A stretch of DNA of 64,000 bases from Enoplosus armatus (lineage: Eukaryota; Chordata; Actinopteri; Centrarchiformes; Enoplosidae): contig NC_092189.1 in the NCBI RefSeq assembly GCF_043641665.1, forward strand, positions 16,336,833 through 16,400,832, given 5' to 3'. This document shows, piece by piece, positions 37,700 through 48,765 of the stretch (within the stretch, counting starts at the first letter, position 1; each line of letters opens with the position of its first letter). Both the position numbers and the translations under genes were made by a program. The notes below the pieces were generated by a model. That model did not search any database, was not told the DNA's origin, and saw only the letters and a program-made list of their open reading frames with translations.

Positions 37700-38060
37700 A
37701 TCAAGTGATAGGATAGCTGCAGGACCATTAAGTGAATGTCTAATTAACTTATTATAAGGCATTTCTGAGCTGGCTATCAAATCCTTCCTCTAGGCACCAA
37801 TGCATCCATCTGACCTGATTTGATTGCACAGTCACATTAATGAGCTCTGTGATGTCCCACATACAGGCTCACCTCGCTTCCCAGCTGCAGCCAACAGCAA
37901 AGGGGTATTTGGGATGGGGGGTTGATTGTGTGTGAGACAGCGAGAGACCAGAGTTCTAATAGATGTACAACAAGTGCAACCAGCACTTAAACGCCCCGAC
38001 TGGTATTTAAAGCTTAATTTGTTTGTTTCTGTGATTAAATGGCTGTCCATTAACTCTGTG
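37700..38060. promoter_or_regulatory. Candidate conserved non-coding element
   Basis: Complex sequence carrying homeodomain words (CATTAAGTG, TCTAATTAACTTATTA, CACATTAATGAG, AGCTTAATTTG, GATTAAATGG) and GC-rich words, with no repeats. The texture is typical of vertebrate enhancers; conservation is not tested here. Confidence 0.25.
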
Positions 38061-39760
38061 CATCAGCTGCATATTTAGAAAATGTTCGATAAATCGGCTA
38101 ATCCCGTCAAGAATATATGAGTGTTAGTGTGTGTCTTGTCTTGGTGGGTTTATTGAACGGGGGAAGGGAAGAAAGACAGAGTCTAGGAGCAGGGATATCC
38201 CAAAACACTTCATTTAGAGACACATGACCCGCCCTCGCAGCTTAGAGGAGGAACACTGTGTGGAATCAAACCTCATTTTCTATCTACGGGTGTCATGTGT
38301 CTGTGCTGGTAGGAGAGAAGAGAAGAAAAGGAGAATTTATTTTCATGCAAAATGAAAAAATTTGCATAACACGCGTGAAACTCATTTGCAAGACTCCCCC
38401 CAACCTTTGCATGAAAACAACATGGAAAACAAGCAGACAAAAGAAGTTAAGAGTCAATCATACACTGAATCAACTGGCAACTGTGTGAAATTTCATATAG
38501 TATAACTTTAGTCAGTTACATACCATCATGTATTGAGACTTTTCTCAGTGTTTTAAACCTTTGGAATTGACTTTTACCTATTGATTAAGGTGCTTGTTTA
38601 ACACATCCTTGAGTGTAGAGTATGTGACCGAAAGTCTAACCAAAGGTCATCTCCTTAAGTTGATTGTGAAGAATAGTGGGGGGAGATTTTGTTAGGATTA
38701 TGGTCTCTGTGTGCATAAGCCCTGGGTTTAAACTTTCACTTTATCCATCTACTGTTCTCTCTGTGAATCCCTCTGCTGGCTGAAGTCAGAGAGGTTCACT
38801 GCACTGCCCCCTCCTGTATGGGAACGACTATGAATATAAATAGGTGAGCTCCTCCAAGGTATTACAACTCATCCATGCTTGGCAGCTGGTTGAGAATGTC
38901 AATACCTGCATAATACAAGAATTGTAATTTCCCTCTGTTTCTAAAGGTTATACTGGCTGAAGTTTTCACCTACAATTTAATTTATATTGGCACCATAATA
39001 TGCCACTGTAGGGGTCAAGGATACGACTAGTCTATATCCTAATCCATCCTAAATGTAACACTTCGGATCTGGTATTTTACGTATTTGAAGAGAAACCACT
39101 GCTATGTTACCATGTTGTAAGGAAGATGTTCTGTCGGGGGATGCAAGGTATTTTCACAGGATGATCATGTTCATGGGATTCAAATATACATGCCCTATCC
39201 TCATGCGCGTCTGTTTTGTTACTGGTTTTTCATTTAAATTTTATTCAAGGGAAAATCTGCTGTTTGTCCCAAATGAACAGCCTAATATGGAAAAATCATT
39301 TTTGGATTGAATTGCCCTCTGCATGTACAGCCTGGTATGTGGAGTTAGCACATGCAGTAGGTATTGCTTGCCATTTTAATGGGTTAAAAGCCAAAAAGCA
39401 CAATAATATTTCTGGGACTACCTCAAGGATCTTGCGTAAATTCTGTAAGTGGACCACCAACACACCTGGCATGAAACAACTAAAGCAAATACCGAAATGA
39501 ACACAAAGCATTTGCATTATCAGGCAGGAGACATATCCAGAGACAAATAGGAGAAGACAGTGATACGGTTTTAGCAGAGGAGGCCATTAAAATTCCATTT
39601 GAATCATAGCGGTCTGCAGTGGTGGAAAAACAGCAACACTGGGTAATACATAGGGCCTGATGCTGGGACTGTGTGACTCAATCCTCCCCTGAATTCAAAA
39701 ATGTTGCTCCTTCCTGTGATCAGTCAGCCCGGAGCAAAACTGGCACTGCTGGACTGTGCT
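38061..39760. other. Unique non-coding DNA, no gene seen
   Basis: Single-copy sequence apart from the CTCF-like motifs. The frames 39104-39517 overlap on both strands and carry no domain. Confidence 0.5.
38767..38817 (-). promoter_or_regulatory. Two CTCF-like motifs, same orientation
   Basis: CTGCCCCCTCCTGT at 38804-38817 matches the reversed CTCF consensus at about 12 of 14 positions, and AATCCCTCTGCTGG at 38767-38780 at about 11 of 14. Both point the same way and lie 37 bases apart. Matches at this level also arise by chance, so binding is speculative. Confidence 0.25.
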
Positions 39761-39762
39761 GA

Positions 39763-39852
39763 CTGAGAGAGAGACAGAGACAGAGAGAGAGAGGGTGAGG
39801 GAGAAAGAGAGAGCGAGACAGAGTGAGAAAAAGCAAAGGAGAGAGGAGCGAG
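39763..39852 (+). repeat. GA-rich imperfect microsatellite
   Basis: An imperfect purine tract built of GAGA, GACAGA and GAAA units. It is complementary, in inverted sense, to the CT tract at 40055-40172. Confidence 0.85.
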
Positions 39853-40053
39853 ATGTTGGTGTGTGTATGTGAGTCGGGCTCTAGGCCATGATACCAAACT
39901 TCCTTTGAACCAAGCAGCTGTGGGCTGCAGGACTGATATAATATTTAATGAAATAATTACATATACAGAGAAAAATGCATTGGTTAGGGAGTGTACCTTT
40001 CATGCTGGGGATCTGGGAAAATGCGGTACTAATAGACATGATTTGGCTAGTTG

Positions 40054-40054
<1 letters not shown>

Positions 40055-40119
<65 letters not shown>

Positions 40120-40123
40120 TCTG

Positions 40124-40168
<45 letters not shown>

Positions 40169-40172
40169 TTCT
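40055..40172 (+). repeat. CT microsatellite with GTCT interruptions
   Basis: A pyrimidine tract of about 118 bases made of CT units with isolated G (first at 40107). The uninterrupted part is 40055-40106. Leu/Ser repeat frames (39863-40237 and others) are translations of this tract, not proteins. Confidence 0.95.
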
Positions 40173-40375
40173 GTATAATGCAGCCCAACTCTGATATGAG
40201 AATTTGTGCATTAATCCAGAATTCTAAGTGTTGGTAATATATGCCTGCAATAATTTTATTTCTGTAGGCAAAGTCTCATTGTCAGCAGCATTACAGGACA
40301 TCATTAAATTCAGTGTGTTTGCATTCACATTCATATTATGGAAGACTCAACTATTTAATTTAAAAGTTGGTACCA
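40173..40375. other. Non-coding DNA
   Basis: Short single-copy stretch between the CT tract and the palindrome; nothing recognised. Confidence 0.5.
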
Positions 40376-40400
40376 TATCATGTTTAAAATAAACATGATA
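40376..40400. repeat. Near-perfect palindrome, 11-base arms
   Basis: TATCATGTTTA (40376-40386) and TAAACATGATA (40390-40400) are exact reverse complements with a 3-base AAA loop. The short loop favours cruciform extrusion or a tight RNA hairpin. The arms contain TGTTTA/TAAACA, a forkhead-type core, so a paired factor site is another reading. Confidence 0.6.
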
Positions 40401-43400
40401 AAATCACCAAGTTTATTTGAAAGCTGGGTTTTGCCAATAAGCTAGGCATTATATGCTTTATCTCATTTTCTGTTAATTCTTCTCCGTGGATTCTGTTTCC
40501 ATGGCAATAGTCGGATAATAGTGTTTTTAAAGTATACAGAAACATGAATAAGTGCTACTAACTACAGTGTAATGCTAAGTGCATCAGCAAATAATAGAGA
40601 AATGCTAAAATACTGCATATTATTAAATAGTTTTCGTTATGTAGAATATTTGTTGTAATAGACATTAAGTAGGTATTTAATTTGAAATAGATTCTTTGGG
40701 CTGTTACAGCTTTCCATGTGATGTATGCCAACGTGTCAACGCTCTCATCATTTCTGCTTACGCCGCATCCCCTGCCAAGCGGTGCATATATCAAATCCTT
40801 ACAGAAACCCATAGCTCATCTTTCCTTTAGCAAACTACAACACACTATGCACTGTTACCTGGGATTTCACATAAGATTAATCTCTTAAATCGGAAGCTTT
40901 GGACAATTTAGAAGCCGCTGATAAATCTGTGCTCCCTTAAAATGTGATGTTTTCCCATAGCTTTCACTTTTATATAGAGAGCCTCATATTATCATGTTTC
41001 TTCTGATTGGAAATGTATTTACCTTACTTGATGTTTCTGAGGTTGAGGTGATCAATTTCAGACGTTCGTGTGAGAATAAATCATAAAGCTCACATTCTCT
41101 TTTTTTTTCCAACGCAAGTGCACCACCTTATCTGAAGTGCAGAGATTACCAGTGATTTATACATATAATAGCCATACCCACAACAAGTTTGCTCAATAAC
41201 AGATAGATGGTGTTGCCTAGCAACTGCTGAGTGCCATAACAGCGACTAGTACCTGCTCCTGGAGGCAGACTCCATCTTGTAGGTTTCTCTGTCTTCTAAT
41301 TGGCCAGGTGGGTAAACACTGATCCCTTGCTCCTCCATCCTCCCATTTTCAGCCAGGGTCTTAAGTGACAGATAGCACTGGCATTATGCTAACCTTCTGA
41401 CTGGGGGAATGTGCACAAATGCACTGCTACTGGCATGAATAGAATTGACAACATGAAATATGGAGGACATTTACTCCCCATAAATTTACTGCCTAAAAGT
41501 ATCCCATATTCCGACAATACATCAACGTGTGTTGTCCCTCATTCCCAATCAATTAGAAATTATTCAGGAGGTAAATTGCATGAAATGTGCTTGTGGCACT
41601 TCAAGCGCAGAGAAGTCAACAGACTGCAGGGCGAGGTTGGTAATTATGAACAAGTAAACAGAGGAACAGAGCTGGATGCAAAACATGTCTGCTTTACACC
41701 TTGTCCTACTTTTCAATGATGGACATTGTTATTCTTGTGTGGCAGTACAACAAAACCACTGCCCTCTGACAGATGAGAAGCTATTATAGAGTAGCTTAAC
41801 ACCAGGCTTAAAGGCAGTGTTTCACTGTCCTGTCTGGTTGAAAGTGTCACACCCAGAATTACTGATGGGTGTGGTCAGCAGTGTCCTGTAATCACACCCA
41901 GTAGTGATGTCATGGTGTAAACTATTCGGCCACACCGGTGAGTTTGACACTGAGGTTGGCAAAATAGACGGATTTGCTCAGCCACAACACTAATAATCAT
42001 GAGCAAAGAGCAGTGTACAAAACATTCAGGTAGCAGCCTCTCATTTTTAGCCAGCACTGACTGTTGCTTTCATTGGTTAAAATGACAAACATTGCATGTC
42101 AGCTATCACTAATTAATGTTAATTCTGTGAGTAACTTGATGGCAGGCAAAAATTAAACTTGGCTGCTGTGGGGTTAAAGTGCTCTCTGCAGCTGGTATCT
42201 GTGCTCGTGAGGAAAGAACTCTGTAACACTGCTTTACAATCAGGAGTGTTTTTGTCTTTTTCACAGCTCCAACAGAGTGAAACGTCTTCTCTTTAGCTGA
42301 TCGCATCAGGTCAGTTTCAGGAGTTTCATTCTCCCAGTTAAACCTTTATTCATATCCTAACAATAATTTAAGCACATCAGTTTTATATTTTTCAACCAGG
42401 GCCTCCTATATTTGGATAATGTAGCTCGTAAGGTGTACCAATTTGAGTGGTCTTCAGCCGTTACGTCAATGTGTCAGATACACGTTTAATCAATAGCACA
42501 TACCCGATATTAAAGGGTTCAGATTGGGATCGGAGCCAAAAAAACACCAGGACACCCATTGTCGAGTCAACTGCATGCTGTGTTGTGACAGTACACTCGG
42601 GTTGTGACAGTGTCCCCCTTAAAACATAAAAGGATTAGAAGAAAGATAAAGTCATTTTAAGTATCACAGTTACATAGCCATTAGCACTAAATGTGAGCTG
42701 CAGTAAACTGGTCTGTCTTTCTAGATACTCATGACTCATCAAGTTCTTTAAAGTTTGAGCAAAATACTGCCAAATATTTTTGTCAGCTAAACCCTGATAC
42801 CCAACCAAATGATTTTATATATGGTGTAAAGTAATCAAAAACTGACTGTAGTTATGTCTAAAATAATATGTCTAATATCCTTTCTCATGCCATTTAATAT
42901 TATTTTGTAGCATTTGGTGTTCAGTTTTCACAGGATTGTTTATTGCTCCCCTTGGATAGAGCAGTGACCCCCGAGGAAAGTACTACTTGGCCTATTTGAC
43001 CCCCTTCCCGGATAATCCACTGTGTACTTCTCAACGATTCAACGACAACTCAGCGACTCTATTGGAGTCTTGAGATCAGTCATTTAAGTTCATTTTGTTG
43101 AGTAAACTTCTTGCACATTCACAGTTGCGATGTTGTTTTGATGTCTCTTGTGGCCGCCTTGAAAAGGTGTGTTACCTCACTACTTATCAATACCCACATC
43201 ACTGCCTATTATCCACAATTAAGTCTGGAACGAGCTACAAATAGTAGAGCAAAATAGAGCACTTAATTATCTTTCTCTTCAAGCTGTTTTCAACCCTATA
43301 TGGAAAATGCAATGCTAATTAGCTGGTCCTTAAAATAGCCTGCATTTTGGATAACCTTTTGTCAACAGGTTCTGGAAAACAGTTCAGTTCTGTTCTCAGC

Positions 43401-45254
43401 TGCCAAACGAAGTTTACTGAATGTGAGGTATAGTACAGTATGTTGTGTTGCTAATGTACAGCGATGTAGTAAACACAAGTGTTTGCTACACTCCCTCACT
43501 CCTTAGTCAAATGGAACCTCAATTTAATCAATAATTCAAATACTCATGAAAAAAAGTGGTAGATTCTCACACTGAGATGCTGAGCTACTTATTGGTTGAA
43601 ATTACCATCCCCAGTGTTTACAGAAATACAGATGAACAGATGAGTGTGCATGGATTTGTGTGTGCATACATGAACAAGCAGGTGTCATATTTGTTGTCTC
43701 CTTTAACAAGTTACAAATACATGTAAGATATACAGTACGTTATGATTCACCAACATGTTTATCCTGTGGCCAGTACATGACATTTACCTCTAATCAGTCT
43801 TTCTTCGTATCTGCAACACATGCAGTAAGTGCCTTGAATGGCCTTTGAGGCTCTCATAACCTTGCTGATTCTCGCTGAGTGCCCGTCTCTGTCCACATAT
43901 ATAATAAGTCATGTCTCGCCGTTTATCATTGGCCCTGTGGCATGCGTCAGTGTAAGTGAGAAGAACTTAGATAGCCATGTGTCTCTCTAAAGACAAGGAG
44001 GAGTTGGTGGCCATCTCAGGGGACTAAATTCATTTGGTGTGGTGCTGATGATAACGCAGGTCATCTGTGCACACAGACTGGATGGCAGTCCCTCCAGGAG
44101 AGAAGAGCAGAGTAGAGGAAAGGGGGAGAAATGGAGCATGGGAAAAGGGGGATGAGAGGGGTGCATCCAAGGCCCTCTCACACTGAGCTGGGAGGCGGGA
44201 AGGAGAAAAAAGCCACAGTGGCTGATAAAAGAGCCATTCAGCTGAGAACACCAAGGACCTAATCGCCAAAAACAGTCTTGAGATTGAGCCAGATCCCAGA
44301 GGAGTGAAGAATCGGGAGATAGAGGGATTTCAGTAACCCTTTCATTAATAGCTTTTATTTACTTATTTGTCCACATGATATATCAAAATATATCAGAATC
44401 AAATTCAGGGAAGGTTGATCTGAGTGGGAAAATATTCGAGGAAGAGTGAAAGGGAAAGAGAATAACTTAGAAAGACTAAGAAAGAAAGAGGAAAAAGAAC
44501 TTGCGCAACTAGTTGAATGTTATAGGGATTAGATAATGCCTGTAGACATGTCACGAGTTGCAACATTACTGCGATGTCTGTGGTGCAACAAAATGTTTAC
44601 ATTTTAAATCAAATCCAGATGGAAATGGGTTTTTTGGCCTTCAGTGCTGTTAGCCACTCTGAGCAGCTTTAACTCTTCACATTTGACTGCCTCTCTTACA
44701 GCAACCTGGAAAAGGCTTTTCACAGCACTTTTGTAGCTAGCAGGAGATTACTATTGTATTTTAGCCTTCATATATTATTCCTGTGCCTCCGAGTAGGTCT
44801 GCATTGGGAAACATTTACCGTGCTCCGTCATAGACTGTCTTCCAGAAATATTTTTTGCATGGCTACAGAAAACGATAAATATATATTGAGATTGTTGTAT
44901 AGATAACTAATGCCTGTATCTTGATCACAACTGTAAGACTTTCTGTATATTATATATTAAAGTAAACCCGTTTTCTTGAAGGAAACTACTCAATATAGTG
45001 TTCGTTAGTTAAAGCTATAGCAATGCTTCGTATATTACAGGCTTAATGGAATATTTAGTGGAAAGTTTATTCTGAAGAAAATATCAACTATTACTGTAAA
45101 GATGTAAATGTAATTAAATAAAATACACAATATTAACCTCTGAAATGCAGTAGCATACATACATGAAGTAAAAATATATATTAAGGTACGTCGTAACTGT
45201 TTTTATGAACAGTAATGTTACAGTTGTAGTGTTTTCATACGTTGAGCAGCATGT
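40401..45254. other. Unique non-coding DNA, no gene seen
   Basis: Mostly single-copy sequence. An 8-base inverted repeat CACACCCA / TGGGTGTG lies near 41849-41874. The 102-codon frame 41411-41719 has no domain and no start context. Opposed frames at 43987-44269 come from a purine-rich stretch (44095-44215). An AT-rich block follows from 44880. Confidence 0.5.
42440..42570. repeat. Possible short fragment of an interspersed repeat
   Basis: The words CCCGATATTAAAGGGTTCAG and GATTGGGATCGGAGCC resemble a teleost repeat in which similar phrases recur. The fragment is short and its ends are undefined. Confidence 0.2.
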
Positions 45255-45415
45255 TTCACATATTAATTCACAGCTATCTCAGCTCCAAGCTAATTGAAGT
45301 TCTGATTACCTGTCCACCCTAAATCATTAAATAAATCAGTGCTTGTTGTAATCCAATTGTTTAATTTATTGTAATTACCTCAGAGCAGGTACGGACAACT
45401 ATGGAAGCCTGGAAG
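45255..45415. promoter_or_regulatory. Candidate conserved non-coding element (homeodomain-rich)
   Basis: Dense homeodomain-type words (ATATTAATTCAC, GCTAATTGAAG, TGATTACCTG, TTTAATTTATTGTAATTACC, CCAATTGTTTAATT) in complex non-repetitive sequence, with CCACCCTAAATCATTAAATAAATC between them. Of all blocks in the window this one most resembles deeply conserved vertebrate enhancers, but that is a judgement of texture. Confidence 0.3.
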
Positions 45416-46411
45416 TTTTCATTCTAAATAATAATCATATTAAAGTACTTTTGCTTCTCTGCTTGTAGACAAATTAATCCGGGAAATCACCCGGGTAACT
45501 TTTTCTAGCTCCAACACTTTACTGGTAGTGAGTTAAATGCTCGTAGAAAGCATGAAGTTTATACATTTTTCACAATAGCGAAATGGTGCAAGCAATAAAC
45601 AAGGCCCTGGTGTTGGTTGGACTGAAAAGCTGCAGACTATTGACCCCTCTGGGCAGATGATCTCCCAGCCCTATTTCTGGCTCTAATATCTCAGAGAAAC
45701 TCTACCCTGTTAGTTTCTCTGATTTGAAAAAAATGATTTGTAAATTACGTGTAAAAAGTGTGCGATATGCATAATGATTGATGTTTGGCAGCACGGGTTA
45801 AGGAATATAAATAATTAAAAAGTTTAGTAGTTTTGTATTGTAACCAATTATTACCATAGTTCTATGAAAACAGGCTGAGCTCTGCTAACAGGGGTTTTCA
45901 AGCTCATATTTCCAACTGGCATACTGGAAGTTTGTATGCACGTGTTTAACCAAACAGGGTTCGATCCCATCTCTCTTGATGTAGTCTGTGATTCTGTGTT
46001 ATTTATCCATTATGTCTGCAGCAAATAATGGAAAGGCAGAAAAGCTAGTTAAAGGGCTCTCCCTGTGTATGTGGAACTAGGGTTATAATACATAATGGTT
46101 GCTCTATTTCACACAAGCTTTGCCCTTTAATGAGGTTGTTTTGGCAGACAGAGTGAGGCCCGATAACTGGCTTTTTTGTAAAGCACTTAGTAAGACTATT
46201 AGACTCTTCAATTTAGTGCCACTCTCTGGGCAAATCGGCAACTTTGTACACAAGAACACATTAAACAACACTCATATCATTTTACATAGAATTTTGTAAT
46301 ATTAACATCTAAGAAAATAACAGATGTCATGCAGTTAAATTTGTGAGCAAAGCTGCTTTAATAGGATAAACTTCAAGAATGATGAAGGCTGTTTTTCGTG
46401 TGAGTTCAGTG
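45416..46411. other. Unique non-coding DNA
   Basis: Single-copy AT-rich sequence. GGGTTCGATCCC at 45957-45968 looks like a tRNA B box but no tRNA fold is present around it. Confidence 0.5.
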
Positions 46412-46669
46412 GTGTTGCAACCACAGATGCAAGATTATTTTCTTGATCAATTGATAAATTGTCAGAACATAGAGAAAAATTCCATAATTTCCAAGGTTCC
46501 AATGTTTTTTTTTGTCCAACCAACAGATACGACACAAAAGATATTTCCACACATATGAGCAGCTGGAACCGGTGAATATTTGACATTTTTGCTGGAAATA
46601 CAATTTCCATTACATTTCCATACATTTTTTATCAAAATAGTAGTTCATTTACGATCGTTTCAGCTCTTT
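46412..46669 (+). mobile_element. MITE-like repeat, copy D
   Basis: Eroded start TGTTGCAACCACAG, then AGATTATTTTCTTGATCAATTG, AATTGTCAGAACATAGAG, TTTTTGTCCAACCAACAG and the family end ACGATCGTTTCAGCTCT. Order matches copies B and C. The small minus-strand frames inside are not genes. Confidence 0.65.
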
Positions 46670-48726
46670 AGTTCATTGAGTTCATACTGCTGCAAGGTTT
46701 ACCTAGCAAGGCCTCTATTTTTCATAGCAGTGAAGATGAATTTGAGATGTAGCCGCCATATTCCTTAAGCATTTGAGCCCTGGAAATCACATATGCCACA
46801 AAAGTAAAAGTGGGAAGAGAGGTGTTGCTATGTGGGAGGCAAATGAGGTAATACATGTTGGTATTTTGATGAAAATTGGGTCATTGCACTGAGAATCAAC
46901 ATTGTTACCACTCAGTCACTCAGTTGATAATTATGTGATATGATTCCAGCCACGAGCCCAAATTGTCTGTACTTTGTCAAGACATTCTCCAAGGTGGACA
47001 CATTTAGATCTACAGCAAAATGCTCGTTCAGTGTTATTGTAGCAAGAATGCCGTAAAGAAGTGCATAATAAACAAAAGATTTTGTGTGTAGTGATTCTTA
47101 CTAGTATGTGTCACCAACAACTGCTTGTATACTGGGTGAAAGCCTTCCCCTTCAGTTTATTAAATCACTGCAGTCATTTGAAGGCAGGAGAACAGATGTG
47201 CATTTTCCACCTGCAGCCTCTAATTTGAAAAGTGCCGCCAAACAGCAGTGACACCATTACACAAAATGATTCATTGTGGGTACTGTGATTAAATCTCTCT
47301 TAGCCAGCACCAGGCTGCAAAATAGCAACACAAATGCCTGTGCTTCTACGCACATTAAACTGGTTGGATGCAGCTCTGTGTCCTTCCAGTTTATACTGGG
47401 CAAACCATCAGATGTAGGCGACATCCTGGGAAAGCAGTTCACACAGTTCACTGCCTGTTACAGTCGTCTCTTTGTATCCTCATCCGAAAACACCTGTCAA
47501 CCAAGTGCAACAACACAACTGCATGCACCTTCTCTTTAACTTGGCTGGTAAAAGCAGTTTTGTATTTCCTAATTATTATTATTACTTAAGATGATTCTGA
47601 TAGGTGTGAGTCAAGACCCTCATTTAAACCGGATTATGATGAATTCCTATGCAGTTTAGGCATGTGAACTACTTAAATAAACAGTTGTTTCACTCATAAT
47701 TTTAGCATCTTCACCAGCACAACCCTCTGGACAAGCTTTTAGCCCCATTAATGAGAATAGCATATTTATCAGTCTATTGTTCATTTCATTGAACTTTGTC
47801 GTAATGTGAGGTACAACGAACACTGCATCCTGCAGGGGCCACTGTCATGGGTTTAGGCCTTTTTGTCTTGGTGAAATAATACGACCACCTCCTGTGGGCA
47901 TTCTCATTCTGCTCTCTGCACGTTGACATGGCCTTCACTCTGCAATTTGTGTGTTTTTAACTTGTTGGAACAGAAGCATGAATTGTCTCAGGTCTCTGTC
48001 TCCCTGGGCTGTGAATGATTTATTTGCCTCCCAAATGCCTGAACTATGACAACTTGTCAATTAAAGTCAGGATCATGGCTGCTGACACATGACACTTTTC
48101 ATTTCATTCACTGCCATGCTGGGGCACCTCTTCATATTTAATCACAGTCGTCCATGCGAACCTTGAAATGTTTTTTAATTGCACTGTGCTATTACATAGC
48201 ATGCCATTTTGCCTTGTTCACACAGACGTCCTTTTTGAAGTCTGAGTTTGACAGAGGCTTGTGGCCTGAACCCAGATTTGTCCCTTGGATCAGACTGTAT
48301 CTACATTTTATTACAGCTGACTCTTTGAAGGTCTTTATACTGTAAATGTTACATGAAGAGGAACCTCTACCAACCACTCACCGCTCACTGTCCTCTTCCA
48401 GTGATATCAGAGCTAAGCATATGTTTGCTCCTGCATGCACACAAGGGGATAATAAATGCATATTAGACCTGAGTCTTTTATGTGATGTACAATGTGAGAT
48501 GCGGCCCTGTAACTAGATTATATATCATCAAAGCAGAAGGTTTACACTGGTATTTTTTCAGGGCATAAAACGATGTTCATCAGTTCAGATGAAATGTAAC
48601 CAGAGAACTACCTTTCTTTCAGGCTAAAACACATGCAAAATTAGATGTCGTAGGTGCATCATTTTACCTATTCATTAAAAAACAGTAAAGATTGCGGTTG
48701 ACCCAATTCACCAGCAGTTTACACAG
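46670..48726. other. Unique non-coding DNA, no gene seen
   Basis: Single-copy sequence. Opposed frames at 47257-47589 and 48154-48377 have no protein signature. Confidence 0.5.
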
Positions 48727-48765
48727 TGACAGAGTTCATTGTCAAGGGTAAACTCTGTCAACTGC
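48712..48765. repeat. Hairpin-forming inverted repeat, 10-base arms
   Basis: TGACAGAGTT (48727-48736) and AACTCTGTCA (48751-48760) are exact reverse complements around a 14-base loop. A further GCAGT / ACTGC pair outside extends the stem after an 8-base bulge on the left. It is too short and bulged to call as a microRNA precursor. Confidence 0.4.

Noticed and set aside
39863..40237. 124-codon frame rich in Ser and Leu, and Arg/Glu frame on the other strand
   Set aside because: Direct translation of the CT microsatellite.
41849..41900. CACACCC / GGGTGTG inverted and direct words as a control region
   Set aside because: Short words only; could be chance in CA/TG-rich DNA.
45880..45975. Possible tRNA because of GGGTTCGATCCC
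   Set aside because: No A box at the right distance and no acceptor stem pairing around it.
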